From the NCBI RefSeq assembly GCF_035083965.1, contig NC_089735.1, positions 10,008,001 through 10,072,000 of the forward strand: a stretch of 64,000 bases of DNA, given 5' to 3'. Within the stretch, counting starts at the first letter, position 1; each line of letters begins with the position of its first letter. The notes below the pieces were generated by a model that worked only from the letters and a program-made list of their open reading frames with translations, had not been told where the DNA came from and made no database searches. Source of the stretch: Branchiostoma lanceolatum. Taxonomy: Eukaryota > Chordata > Leptocardii > Amphioxiformes > Branchiostomatidae. Positions 49,101 to 62,500 of the stretch are shown piece by piece. The translations under genes were made by a program, and so were the position numbers.

Positions 49101-52100
49101 ACAATAAACTATTGTCCATGCACAATTAAGAAGCTGTATACATGTAGGTATTGTAAATTCAGTTCTTTTCACAGGCACTAAATCTCCTGGTAGAAGGGGA
49201 AAGGAGGTTTGTGTGGTAATTTTAAGCTCGCTGTTGAAACAGTTTTGTAGTACTGTAAAATTTCCACTCTATTACTGCAGCAACTGCATTATAAGATTGT
49301 TTCAACTGCAAACTTGAAACCACAAAAACCTTGTTTCCCCTTCTACAGTGAATGCATATTTTTTTTTTATCAACAGTGTCGTGAATTGGAAAGATCACCA
49401 CAAAAAATAAACTACTTGGAACATTTCAAGATCAATAATTTTTCATTATTTCGTTAGATTAAGAGTGAATGGAGGGAAAAACAGGTTGCCGACACATACC
49501 AGGCCCAGGTCCGTGTGGCGGCATGGTGGCCTGCGCTGTCAGGTGGCGCACAAACTCTTCATGCTGGTTCTGCAGCTGCTGGAACTGCTGCTGGATGATG
49601 GTCTGCACCTGCTGCACTACAGCTGCATGATGCTGCATCTCATTAGTCTGAAACCACAGACAACTCATGATTAACTCAAGGTTTTTATTTTTTTTAGTCT
49701 GAAACAAAGGATTTCTTACTGTGTGCTTGTACTTGTACAAATGTCATACAATTAGCATGCCTTCTGAGTAATTACCATAGCAATCCTTCCTCTAAAAATA
49801 TTTAAACTACATATTTATACTTGGCAACTCTGAAAAGCATTTAATATATAAAAAGCACACATATGTACATGTTTAAGTCCAAAAATACCATTTAAGCAGC
49901 AACAAAGGCAATACACATTGTCAAATACACAATATGTATGTGAAAACTTACATGAAACTGGGCAAGTGCTGTTGTTGGATTTTTCAGTTGCTGTGAACAA
50001 AAATCAATGGTAACAGTTGAAGAAATGGATTTCTATTCTAGCTGTAAACAATTGTTTGTCACTGTCATTGACTGGATATATATATACATTACTTGTCTAA
50101 ATCTACACAATTCTTGATATCAAAACCCTTCATGGCATCTCATATTCACTAAAAGGCAATAAAAGTTTCTATCTTAGCTTATCCAATTCCAAATGTCCCT
50201 AGAATTGCAAAACAACAACTCACAAACACAAGCACAGCTACCATACACCTTTTACATAGAGAAATGTAAGTACATACACACAATTAAATCATATTCTACT
50301 AACACAACATATTCACCTCTTTTGAGTATTGACACATTTTCCTTGCCATTTTACTGACAATTGATGTGCCTTCTTTGTCTATGAGTGTTATGCTCCTGAC
50401 AATAGATATGCTGATAACTAATTCTTACCTCAATGATGGATGTTTCAAAATAGTTGTTCTTTTCCCAAAGAGCCAGAAGCTGTAGAGATAATGATATCTG
50501 TTTAGGACATCTTTATTGTAGCACATACCAAGAAAAGCAGCAAAGCTTAACAATTCAAATATATCAAAGAGGGCAATTATCATCGAACTAAAAAATTCTC
50601 CAAATATTTATGTACACGTAAATGATATTTTCTGTTTCACTACACAATCATGATACAATAATTATTATCATAAGCCATTATGAAAACAGTTGTTAACAGA
50701 TGTTAACTTTCATCTGCTGGCAATCTACATGTACATTTTGTACATTGAACATACTAAACAGTGTGAAATATATCTCTGTAGTTTATATAGAGACATTTTT
50801 AATCATTGAAAAGTTTTGGGTCTTACCTTGGTGAGTTTCTGCTGTTTATCTTCTTCTGCTCCAATCTGTGCTGAACTGAAAATTGGAACCACCACAGACT
50901 GCAGGCTCTGTTTTATGAGAACAATAGAAACATAGATTAAACACTTTCCCTAACAGATACATACATGTATGTAATGCTTCAGTTCAATCTTGAACAAATG
51001 TTGCAGTGCTGTACAAGTCTGCTAGGGGGCACTTTTAAATGAACTTAGCTATCGAGATGCACATTCAGATTTCATGTTCTACAGTTTACAGTAGTGAAGT
51101 GCACCTGTGTAATTCACTAATGGATGTCGTTTTAACAATAAACAATACTTAACCATTTCAAAGTATTCATATCATAAATCTGTCATGAAATTACCTGTTT
51201 GAGGTCTTCTGCTTGCTTTCTGACACTGTGAAGTAAAATAGACTTGGTTGAACTGTAGATACATGCATGGTCTTGAAAATAAAAACACACCAAGAGAAGA
51301 ACACAGAGTGAAAGCAAGAATCTTAAGACAAAAACCGACAAATATCATACAACTGTCTCATAAGGTTGGCAGCGTTCATTTCAAGTACAATATGCTATAG
51401 TCGCTAACTTACTGCAAGACAAAGCAGTTTTAGCAAAAGTTTAGAGAATATATAGCTTCAATTCAAAGTACTAGCACTGTTATAATCATTGAAAGTTCCT
51501 ACCAGTGGTGCAACACATCGTTGATCAGGTAGATGAGATGTAGTTTTAGCTCAAACGTAGAACTTTTGCCCAGGATGCGGCACAACAGGTACTGGGATAT
51601 GCACTTGCAGTGGTCGGCAGACTTGGACGCATTGAAGATCCAACCCTTACCTGCCTTAAATGTAGGGACCAATAGGCAACTCTTAAAATGTAATAAATAG
51701 CAAAAATTTGAAATAGAAAATCTTTATGGAATCAAAAATTACAAATGCTCAGTATGCTTCAGTAATAAATCTAAAATGGTGACATCATAAGAACTTGAAG
51801 AGATTTGAAATACAAAAAAAGGAAAATAATCTTGAAAAATGAAAAGAAATTTCAAAAGAATTTTTAAAACGGCTATAGACCAGGTTTGTTAACACACCAC
51901 GCAACAGCAGGAAAGTTATAAGTTATATATAACATTCATCTATATTACATTGACACTTAACAACATGTGACATCTAACTTTGAGCATCAAACTGCAATCA
52001 TTTTCAAAGGATATCTAATAAAGAATGCCCTTCCGTACTAGTACATACTTGGTGACAATCATCAGTTCCACTCTACAATAACTTTCAGAAAAACTAAAAA

Positions 52101-54932
52101 ATACCTAAATCTAAATCTAACTTTGGTACTTGTAAGTTGTAGTCAGGACAATTCAATGATCTTTCTAAACTTCTAAAAATCCTTAATGCTTAGTGGTTGG
52201 TACATTGCACATATACCAGTTTGTTAGTCATTTTATAATACAGTGCACCTTACAAATGAATTTCAAGCCCTGCATCACTAAAGGCACATGACTTACTGAG
52301 ATGGCATCCTTGGTGCACTGTTCAATGATGGGTTGAACGACCTTGTCAAACTCAGACAGATCCAGCTCCACCTGTTTGGCCAGGTTCTGGGTCGACACTT
52401 CCCGGGCCTGCTGGATGGCTGTGTCAATTTGTTCCTTCATCAGAATAAAAAATATTAAATAATTCAATTACTAGGCAGGCTGTGTGGACCAATCACAAGC
52501 CTGGGTTACAAATCTGTGCATTAATGAGTCAACACTTCCTGGGCCTACTGGATGGTTGTGTCATTTGTTCCTGTCAGGAAAAAGGCATGGACTAGGGAGC
52601 AGTCACATTCATCCGTGGGTCGTTGTACTACATATATTTTGATGTTGTGGCACCTCAAAGCAGATTGTAACAGAACTGATCATAACTGCTGACAAGGATA
52701 GAACACTGCCTTTTCAATGACATGACAACTGAATTCTGTACAGTTCATGTACAATGTAAGACTATCCCAATATTGTCCTTAGTTTGCGATTATACGATGA
52801 TCATGCGACAGCGCTATAAATATAACGTTCAAAATCGGGCCATATTTGGTGGTACAGTAAGAATGTGGATGCCAATGTGGCTTCAAGTTCAAGGCAACTT
52901 GTGATGTGACACATTTTCTTTGGATTTCGAAACTCTTGTATTGTTGAACTAAGTTATACTAACACAGTGTATGTAAAAAAGACAACTTGTTGTTCGTTCG
53001 TTCGTCTGTCTATTCGTTCGGGAGTGAATGTTCAGCTGTACTATACCTGCTGTTGAGCCATGAGAACCTGGTGTTGTTTTATCAGGTTAGAGTTGGACTG
53101 GCTGATCTGCTCCTGTATGTGAGGGGGGATCTGTGGCGGCCCCTGGGGTGGGGCTTGCGGCGGCCCCTGGGGTGGGATCTGTGGCGGCCCCTGGGGTGTA
53201 GACTGCCAGGGTGCAGACTGGATGGCCTGTTGAGTAACTGCCTCCTGTATAATGGCCTGTTGCTGGGCTAATTTCTGCTTCTGTTGGTTTAAGACTGAAA
53301 CAAAACAAGACCAGTACACCATATTACAGGTTGATTTGATTATTTATTTATTTCGATTTACCACATTTTGTGGAAGGATTGATTATATGGATGACATCCT
53401 CTGAGAACCAGGTGTTTCAAAATAAACAAACAAACAAACCCCAAAACTGATGCGAGGGTGCGAATAAAAAAAGGTTGGCAGAAAAAAAATGCCTTCATTA
53501 TGAAATCTATAGTATGTTGTTAGGAAAGATGGACAAAACTGAACACACATAGTATGGCATGCCATTTTGAGGCTGTATGTGTAGTGGGTAGCCTGATCCC
53601 TAGCCAAATAGTTCATAGCAATGAGAGATTGTGTAACACAGGCTAGGGCAGTGGGTTGTTCATCCACTGTGTCATGTGTATGTTCCATGTGTTAAGTTAG
53701 ACGACCTGTACCTAGCCCCTCTGGGCATGAATGCACGATAAAGGTCTTTCATTCATTCAATGATAAAAGAAATGGGTATTGGAAGGCAGAGCCCATCCCT
53801 GTCTTTCTACGGTACCATGTGCACCTTTTTAACTTCCCAAAGAAGGCTAGGTACTCATTTACATGTACACCTGGGTGCAGTAATAAAGCAAAGTCGTGCT
53901 ATGGTACATGTAAGTAACTTTCCGAAGAACACAGTATCTAGCCAGGAATTGAACCTGTAACCTCTCAATCTCATGTCCAATAGCCTAAACCATGTAGCCA
54001 TTTACACGATTACTAGTAATACATCATAACATCATTGTTTTGATCGGAAACTTAAAACACAGCGAAAATCTGACCTACCAACTCATGCAAGAAAATCAAA
54101 CGTCGATGAAAATTTATAAATTTCCAGTATTAGAAATGACATTCAAGAATCCACTACATTTTAGTTTTACACAGTCAGACGGTTTCACAACTTACTTTGC
54201 TGCTCTGTGGTGACCTTGTATTGATAGTAGTTGTAGAACTCTCCGCCAAACAGGAACTTGAACTTCAGGTTGTCTTTCTGCTTCTGCTTGGTCATCTTCT
54301 CAAACTCCGGTCCGTTTCTGGCCACAAAGTTGGCCAGTTTGTCAATGATATTTCTTAGCTCAGGCTCTGTGGATACAAGTTAAGCACATACGTTACTGGA
54401 TCATACATGTTACAATATCTTCAGTTGAGGAAGAGCTGAAAACTGCTTGCTTAACACTATATCAATTTAAGAGGCAAGTTTGTAAAAAATATTTATGAAG
54501 AACTTTTTTGCGCGACAAATGTAACGGGTATTATGAATGGAAATTTGTAGATCCATAACAATGTACTTACCTTACTTTACTTTGGTCGAGCTTCCGCTCA
54601 CATAATTTGTATAATTTGATCATAATTTCACCATTAATTATTTTTCTGTACATAATAATTTGAAGCTTTTGGCAAGCTAGTAACGTTAGTTGTTTTTTTA
54701 AACAGAAAAGTTCCGTTTATACCGCAGGAAACTTACAAAGGCCAAACAATTCAACAACAAATTTATGATAATCTTTATCATGATCATGATAATTTTGGTG
54801 GTTGCCGCAAGCTGCCCCCCTCCCCACCTTCTTAGTAAAACTTGGTTCTAAAAATCGTTCAAGGTTTCATAGCTACGCAGAAATGCTAAAAAGCTGCTCT
54901 TACGAACCTTCGGGTGGCTTTGGAAGATCCAT
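43185..54932 (-). CDS. CHERP: CHERP (SURP, CID, proline-rich, RS and G-patch protein)
   Basis: Twenty coding exons, right to left: 54932-54908, 54366-54196, 53294-53047, 52434-52297, 51654-51503, 51225-51195, 50907-50827, 50479-50429, 49990-49952, 49647-49500, 49024-48911, 48769-48656, 48154-47868, 47406-47273, 46720-46628, 46382-46251, 46038-45988, 44817-44731, 43891-43809, 43378-43185. They join in frame to 790 residues (human 916). Order: N-terminal SURP module (LRNIIDKLANFVARNGPEFE and FLFGGEFYNYYQYK), a Q/P-rich repeat stretch, the RPR/CID domain (DAISAGKGWIFNASK, LHLIYLINDVLHHC, VVVPIFSS), a Q-rich helix, a proline-rich region, VPYYELPAGLMAPLVK with PPPMPPSDRLLAAVEAFYSP, an arginine-serine domain, then the G-patch-like GHQLLTKMGWSGAGLG and MFKGVGVTVNDPFENF. 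CHERP is a nuclear U2-snRNP-associated splicing regulator, first described in ER calcium homeostasis. Exon 6 is a 31-nt microexon. A consensus donor overlaps the stop codon and could splice to 42609, adding one residue. Confidence 0.95.
43395..43680 (+). repeat. tRNA-derived SINE-like segment in the last long CHERP intron
   Basis: Starts ATGGTAGCCTTGTGGTTAGG with a B-box-like GGTTCAGGATTTGAATC, then body words GTCCCAATGTTGTGCCC and AAAGAACCCACCACGC that recur in the other SINE-like copies. It lies in sense opposite to CHERP. Confidence 0.55.
44340..44554. mobile_element. Harbinger/PIF-like MITE with TTA target duplication
   Basis: The terminal inverted repeats are about 37 bp with two mismatches, starting GGCCACAC and including TTTCTTGGTTAACGG. 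A TTA trinucleotide flanks both ends (44337-44339 and 44555-44557), the hallmark of PIF/Harbinger insertions. The element is 215 bp with no coding capacity, within the CHERP intron between exons 19 and 18. Confidence 0.8.
53700..54005 (-). repeat. SINE-like segment, reverse orientation, CHERP intron 2
   Basis: On the minus strand it reads TTAGGCTATTGGACATGAGA with B-box-like GGTTCAATTCCTGGC, similar to the plus-strand segment at 63395-63600. Confidence 0.45.
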
Positions 54933-55060
54933 GTTGCCTTAGGTATGGTGAAACGTCAGTAAAAGTTGCAAATCAAGATAGCTGAAATGCAAAATGTGCT
55001 CAGAACGCTAAAGTGGAAATGTTGTTATAACTTCCGGGTCACAGGTCATTTGGACTATCC
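54933..55060 (-). promoter_or_regulatory. CHERP proximal promoter with an ETS-type site
   Basis: CCCGGAAGT on the minus strand (55030-55038 on plus), about 100 bp upstream of the CHERP ATG, matches the ETS/GABP core common in housekeeping promoters. There is no TATA box. The start codon context is AACATGG. Confidence 0.4.
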
Positions 55061-55274
55061 AACTATTGAAACGGGGGAGACAGGGGAAATGTACATAATT
55101 TTACTAATCTTCAAGCAGATGTCTCTCTTTAAAGTTTTAAGTGCGCCTGTAAAAATGCGCCTGTACGTTGTGCGTGTTTCTTATCTATGTCACGGAAGAG
55201 GTTATCCAAACAAAATATCCATGTCCTAATAACTCTAACAAATCTACAACTAGTAATCCTACAATAATAAAACA

Positions 55275-55356
55275 TAGCCTCCGATGCAGACTCCTCCCGG
55301 CTGTTTTCTTGAACTTGAAAAAGAAAACAGCCGGGAGGAGTCTGCATCGGAGGCTA
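55275..55356. repeat. 36-bp perfect hairpin (inverted repeat, 10-nt loop)
   Basis: Arm 55275-55310 is the exact reverse complement of 55321-55356; the loop is GAACTTGAAA. The arms contain CCTCCGATGCAGACTCCTCC. It is the longest perfect hairpin I found in the window and lies 340-425 bp upstream of the CHERP start. Confidence 0.9.
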
Positions 55357-55871
55357 AATAAAACACAAGTTACACGCGTCTGTCTTCTCTTTTGCTTCCA
55401 AAAATTGAATCGACCAAAAAAAAATAGTTTTGTTAGCAATTGAAATCGGAGTAGCCACATATGTTTCACTGTCATTGCATTGAAAAGTTTTTTTTTTTTA
55501 TAAAAACGTTTTCCTTGTACTTTGTTGTTATTTGAAATTCACCCTTGATTGAGTAAGACTTCTGTTATATCTCTGTTATATTGTATCTGACCCTTACCTC
55601 TTCCCTCATGACCTCAATGAAAAGCGGCCTGCGTGCCGATTTGAGCTTATCATGAATAAACAAAGGTCCAAACAAACAAACAAACAAACAAACAAACTTT
55701 GCAAGAAACTTTGCTGGTAGACTCAAAACTTTCAAATCCTTTATATTTCCCTTCCAATTCCAGGCCTCAATGGGAACGTTTTCAATTGAGCCGAGCAAAT
55801 GTTACAACTTGTTTAAACAAGCGGGTGTGTTGGCTGCATCTGAGTATGATGCCCAATACTCACATCGTGTG

Positions 55872-55904
55872 ACCAAGGAGGTTAAATATTTTAACCTCCT
55901 TGGT
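55872..55904. repeat. 33-bp palindrome
   Basis: ACCAAGGAGGTTAAA, then TAT, then the exact reverse complement. It is a self-complementary 15-bp stem with a 3-nt loop in the CHERP-ABCG2 intergenic region. The flanks hold two GACCGTxCGGACA copies (near 55907 and 55928). Confidence 0.8.
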
Positions 55905-56319
55905 GTGACCGTGCGGACATAAAACTGACCGTACGGACACAAGCTAACCACGCAAAGATATCAGGTTACACGAATTATAGGATGTGATTTCATTTCGAAG
56001 ATAATGTAAGGTTCGACCCAGTGATTATGATAAACGCATGTTTTGTACGCTTAATTCCTTTTATTTGTTTTGTCACTTTTTGTGCGTCTTTATAGAACTA
56101 TGTTAGACAATTAGTTCAAGTTTTTTTCTCTCTTTGCAACCCATAAGTCTTCTCGTTAATTATCTGCTGTCTGTACCTTTGAAGTCGTGTAAAATTGTGT
56201 AATATTGTATGATATGTCGTGCGCAATTTCCTTTAGCGCCCCCGCTACCTGACCTTCAGATGCCCACTATTATGCAAGGTTTTTACAACACCCATTGCGT
56301 AACACAAAGCTGAAAATTA

Positions 56320-56521
56320 CATAAAGCAGTAGCCAATCAGAGCGAACCATGCGAGCCATGCCTGCCTGTCATTGGCTAGCGAGTTCTCCCCGAATCAGCT
56401 GACGCCGAATCCGGGGTTGACTTTTGTTTAGGTAACACAGGTGAGACTATTGTTTGCAGGTTGCCACTTTTAAGGTGGACAGGTACTCTTTCTGTTGACC
56501 CTTTAAGATCGTAAATTCGAT
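56320..56521 (+). promoter_or_regulatory. probable ABCG2-like promoter with paired CCAAT boxes
   Basis: CCAAT at 56333-56337 and an inverted CCAAT (ATTGG) at 56371-56375 sit 150-190 bp upstream of the start codon, in a locally GC-richer stretch. The spacing and pairing suit NF-Y binding at a TATA-less promoter. Motif-based inference only. Confidence 0.4.
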
Positions 56522-59500
56522 ATGGCAGAGACGCAACAACGTGATGGAAACGGCATAGTCTTGTTGTCAATGAAGGAAGCGGGCAAAGAAATGGCGCAAG
56601 TGACTCCGAAAGAGACCAACGGCGGCGTGGATGGTCCCAACGGGGACGTCCCGCCAAGCACCAGCCCCACATGGCTGAGTCGGTCGGGCTCAGGGAAGAG
56701 GCGTGACCGAGGAGTTACCCTCACATGTCACGGTGTCGGCTACGAGGTCGACGTGAAAGCTAAAGCTTGTGCCAGGGCTGTAAAGAAACCGATTCTACAA
56801 AATATCAAGTGAGTAGGAATTTTACAAACCGATTTTTTTCTCGATAAGCCATGACAGCTGCGGAAATTCCCATCGTCTAATTCCCACGGGTGGGAAAATA
56901 TGCCTAAGGGTGACTTGTAACACTAATCTCGTTGTTGATTTGTTTGCATATTTCTTTTGAGTTTTAGATCATCTGTCTGCTTGTAACAGTGTCTTTGAGT
57001 GTCTAGATTGATATGAGGTACTCTTGGAAATTTGTGTTTTAGTACTTGAATGATATTAAAGAATTGATAGTAAGCATTTAACTGTTAATTTTCACCACCT
57101 TTCAAGTTGACCTAAATGATGTTATCAGACAAACTAAAACATGTGTCTTAGGTTACTAAATGTCCAGCTTTAAATACTTTGGTATGGCAATGTGTTCCAT
57201 TTATCAGTCAAATATATTTCTTGAAAGAAATGAAGTACAGATCTTAAATGTAATGTGTGAAGTTTTAGTAGTAGCAAAATGTAAAGTTTTATTGTCTTTA
57301 TACTATTAAAGGTGTGATAAATGAAGATGTATTATGCTTATGTAAATGTAACATAATTAAGTTGCTCCCAGGCACATGTAGGGCCTCGTGATGCTAATGA
57401 AAACAATGAATTGCATTTTTTTTTGACGATGCAAGTTAAAACTCATCAAGAATTTAACTACACATCGTAAAGTATTTTACAAAAACAGACAACTTAAACG
57501 TAACACTGCGATGCATGGTAGCCTTGCAGATTGGGCTGATGATGTAGAATCTAAAGGTTCTGGGTTCAAATCCCTGGTCCCGTTCACTGCCCTTGGGAAA
57601 GGCACATTAATTGTCCCAATTTGCTCACAGGTGAAATTGAGTACCTAATGATAGTTTTCGTTGGGAACGTTCTCTTGTATGCAACGTATACTCTCCAAGC
57701 GAGCATGGGTTTCTGCTGGTTTTTGACGTGTTTTTAGGCGTTTTTCTACTTTGTCATCTTTTTTTTTGTATATTTTTTGTATATTTTTTTGTATATTTCT
57801 CCAGGCTCTGCCTGGAGAGTTGCAACGTAAAGCTGGAGGTCCTTTTGTGGAGAGCCACACGTAATAAGTTAAACTTTAATGTTCAAGAACCCACATACAG
57901 TATCAGCCTGGTCTTATGGCTTAATGTGCTTAAAACATGCAAATCTGGTGTGTTACACTTGTCCTATCGGATGGGGACGTAAAGCTGTCAGTCTCCTGTA
58001 TGACGGAGCTTTATAGGGCGTCAAACCACCTAAAAGAACCCAACTCGTAAAGTAGGGGTGACCCAGGGCGCTTGGCCAAAAAATATTTGAGCCGTAGAGA
58101 AGCCGCATTACGCTACTACATCATGTAGCTAACGAAAATGCGTTATGATTCATCCTCAGTCTGAGGTCGGACCGCTTAACCATTTTAGTTTACCAGCAAT
58201 ACCAAGAAACTAACAAAGTGTAAATATGTTTAAGATACCCTAATCAAATTAAATGTGACATAGGGGGCCAGTCTACATCTGATAAAGATGTATTTTGCTC
58301 GCTATATATATATTTGTTCATTCTCCATGTACAAACATCAGGGTACACAACTCCTCTGAAATGTAAATACTAACCTGTATAAACAGTTCTGTACCTTACC
58401 TTTTTAACTGTTAATGGCATAACGTCCTTATTCAGTGCAGTTACCACCAATGTAATTAACGTCTGCAGTAAATTTAAGTAAAATGTAACTCAGAGAATAG
58501 TTTAGTTACTAATGTAATACAATATAGGTTGTGACGACAATGCTTAAAAGAATAAACAGTCAAGACAGAATGTCTACATTATCTTATACAAACTTCCTTG
58601 GCCCATTCTTGCCTAATATTAGAGTAATAAGGTCTACAGTAGTACAGTAATAATATGTCATTAATTATCATACAATTTTTCGTTGAATATACAATTACGT
58701 GTAGTATAGTTAGCCTGATAGATTCATTGTGGTCGATATATTCACGAAAAAGAAACATTCATCATTTGCAACTAGAGTTCCACGACCTCATACCTTCGCC
58801 AAATGATTTTAACCTTTATGACTGACGTATTAGGAGTGTTTCTCATCAATCATAAATCATACCAGTTCATTGTCTTAAAATATAACATGTCCAAAGTATG
58901 AGCTGAACAAATTTATCATCAATTATGTAAATGAGGCCCTTATAAGCATAATTTGATTCAACGATGTTCACATTCACATAACGTCCCGATGCCACAAAAA
59001 AGGATTAAATGTGTGAAATTGCCGTCTTTTGCCAGTGTGGAATAATAGAGGTTACTCATTAAGTATGCAAATAAGGCCCACATTTGCATATTTTCTATCT
59101 ATCAACAGTCCTCTCTTCCTCAGTTACAATTTGAATTGTCATATCATGGAACAAAGCGGATTTTTAAAATTGCCTCATTAATTATGCAAATTAGAATCTG
59201 ATTTGCATAATTATCGTCCAATTATACTAAGCATCACAAAAGCTATCCACATACCAAAAATCATGACCATCCATCAAGGCCATCATGTTATAGTATTTTC
59301 TCATTAATTATGCAAATGAGGTCTTCATTTGCATAGTTCATATCAATTAATATTTTTCTCTTCCTCAGTTACATATGTCACATGTTTCAGAGTCCTATCA
59401 TGGAATTTGGCGGATGTATAAACTTTCCTCATTAATTATGCAAATTAGATACTGATTTGAATAAGAAGTGTCTAATCATGTACATCATCACTCAAGCTAT

Positions 59501-62500
59501 CTACCTACCAAAAATCATTACCATCCATCAAGCCCTTCTTGAGTTATTCCCTTTCAAAGTCAGACGCAAAACCTGCTCCTGCAGTTCCAAAAAAGCCGCT
59601 AGGGGGCCCAAACCCACAGCACTTACTCTCTGTCCAAAGATCTATCTACCACTCAAAAATAAGTTCCATAGCATGTCCAGAACACGAGATATCAAAACAG
59701 GGAGTTCCGCTGCAGTACCGTAAGAAGCCGCTAGGGGGCCCAAAATCTCATCGTTTTTAGGTCTCATCAAAACCTACCAACATACCAAATATCAAGACAA
59801 TCCATCAAGGCATTCTCGAGTTATCCTGTGCCACTACAAACAGACAAACAAACAGACAAACGCTACCCTCTGCATAACCTTCTCGGCGAAGGTAATAACA
59901 GACTACCACGCAGTCACTATCTTATGTGACGATCTCACCTTTTTCTCACATCAAGTGTTGATATGAATACCCCATTGCTCAATCAGGACATCTGTTAGTG
60001 TTATTTTTCTGGTAATTTTTGCCGACTCACAATTCGGCAAGTTAACTGCTAATTTCAGTCTTATATTCTCTACTCCAGGTTAACTACAAAATGAATATCA
60101 TAACTTTTTGGTTAACAAATTCATTGCGCCACCAATGTTTTTTTTTCACCTGCTAGCATTTCGATGGACTCGCTGACACCTTCCTTCAAAATCAACAGAC
60201 TTTGTAACTTGACAATTCAAAACTTTGTTAGCCTTTGTTACCAACCTTAAAAAGAGATAAACGTTGATGGTATAATAATATTTATGAAAACACTACATAC
60301 TTTGGAAGCATGACATGTTTAAGTAATCCCAGGTCTACTTGTAAGTCAAGTTGTAAAGGTGTGTGTTTACATTTTGTGTGCTCACCTTTCTGTGATGTTT
60401 ACACTAAGCTCTAAATGCTTATGTTACAGTGGCGTCTTCAAGCCAGGTATGAATGCCATCATGGGGCCCACCGGTGGAGGCAAGACAACGTAAGTCTCTT
60501 GGCATTGTGTCAACTTTACAGAAATGTCACCCAGACAATGGCTTAGCACCATTCCCTATTCTTTGAAGTTAAACTCCGCGAAGGGGTCAGGTTCTGGTCA
60601 ATCGCTTGTGCGTGTTAGCAATGGTTTAAGGTAGCTACAGTTAAGTGCTTAGGCTACATGTACGTGGTGATTGTGAGTAGTTGCAATCCAAAAGAGGAAC
60701 CTACTATTTGTTGTCCTCTCAGCAGCTTAATTTCCATACTGGATACTGCAGAAGAAATTCTGGTTAACTCTAAATTCTAATCTATATTTTTAGTAGTAGA
60801 CAGATTTTTTTTGAGTCACAAAATAGTTCTGTGGACGGCATATTTGACAGTTGATAATCCATATGGTGTCCCATACAAGTAGTTAAGGTTTCCTGTAGGC
60901 TTAGAATAGCTAATAATTTTTGTGATTTCAAAATGACAAACACTTAACTAAGTAGTTGTTGCAGCGCTAGCTCAGCTATCCTGTTGTTAGTCTTCATACA
61001 TCTTGTTTCACAGTTTTTACATAATCTTGACCTTAATAACAGTGTCATACAGAAATCACAATCATCTTTATACCACCTTGAAGTGTGGCATAAAGATATA
61101 ACATATAATATATGATATATAAAGTTTAAATCAACCACAGTTTTTAACACAACATATTGCGAAAAATACCTGTTTCAGGTTGCTTGATGTCCTTGCTGCA
61201 AGAAAAGAGCCAGAAGGCCTGTCAGGACTGGTACTGTCCGATGGAGGACCCCTGCCTAACAACTTCAAGTGTATGACAGGTTATGTAGTGCAGGTGAGTT
61301 TGATAATTACTCTAAAATTTAATGCAGAAATGTTTGCGGTGGTTTCATGTTCGCGGTTTTCACTGCAAACTTAAAACCCACCGGTATTGCAGAGATTTTT
61401 GTCCAATACTGTAGCTTGCTTACAAGCTTATGTCAAGACCTTCTAGTCACGAGTAGAGATGGCAGCCCAAGTCTTTCGGTCCTTTATCGCCTGGAGCATA
61501 CTGTCCACTTCAACTCAAGTTCAAGTCCAGTGTCTTTTTTGAGTGTGTCTATAAAGGTTGCTGCGGGTCTTCCTGGCCTCCTTTTCCCATGCTTGGGAAT
61601 CCAGAGTACCAGGTCAGCTACTTCTTCCTTGCTCCTGTCCGGCGAACTTCAACCTCCTTTTCCTGTAGCAGTATGTGACTAAAGCGCTGCTACGAACTTA
61701 AAACCACCTTGAACACTACATTTTCCCCTTAACACAAAATCAAAACCATGCAAAGTTAAATGCATGATTGAAAGTTTTCCTTTGATATCAAGAAAATTTG
61801 TAAATGTCAACTGACACAAAAGTTAATGGTCTTTTACACCCTAACTTTAAAAAGTTTTGGTTTCCAAATCTTAAGAATTTACTTTACTAACTAGATGTTT
61901 TATCTTAAAAGCTGCTCATGCCTTACACAGTGGCTATGTAATGCTGAGACTTTACCTTATGATCAATACTTTATCAAGCATTTTCATGACATTTTAAACC
62001 GCATAACGATATGTTGGCATTTCAAAATAATTGCAGAATACTTTTAGTATCTAATTATGTACCAAGTACCAAGTTGGACAATTCCATGTGTATATAATAT
62101 TTTTGCAGTGAAAATTTCTCACATTGCATCATGATTGTATATCATTGTTTTATGTTTGTTTTTCAGGATGACATCATTATGGGCACCCTGACAGTCCGTG
62201 AAAACCTGGAATTCTCCGCCGCCCTCCGCTTACCCACATCCATCTCACACAAGGAGAAGAAGGAGAGAGTCCGCCAGGTGTTGGTAGAGTTGGGGCTCAC
62301 GCAGTGTGCAGAGACCAAGGTATTTAGGGTTAAAGATATGCAATGCAGTGTCATTGACATTTGTCAGTAGTGAGACTATGAAATAGTTTTCATTTAAAAA
62401 AGTTTTCCTAACATTCTCTCTCCACGCTTTCCTTCACTATAAACTGTTATTGAACATTCTTGATCTAACATCTACCAACATGATTCCGCCACCCTTAAAA

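Noticed and set aside
54932-56522. Shared bidirectional promoter for CHERP and the ABCG2-like gene
   Set aside because: The start codons are 1.6 kb apart, with repeats, a hairpin and a palindrome between. Each gene has its own promoter-like motifs, so a compact bidirectional promoter is not supported.
57505-57590. Functional tRNA gene suggested by GGTTCAAATCC
   Set aside because: The A-box region and stems do not form a clean cloverleaf, and the segment continues into a body shared with other copies, so it is a SINE.
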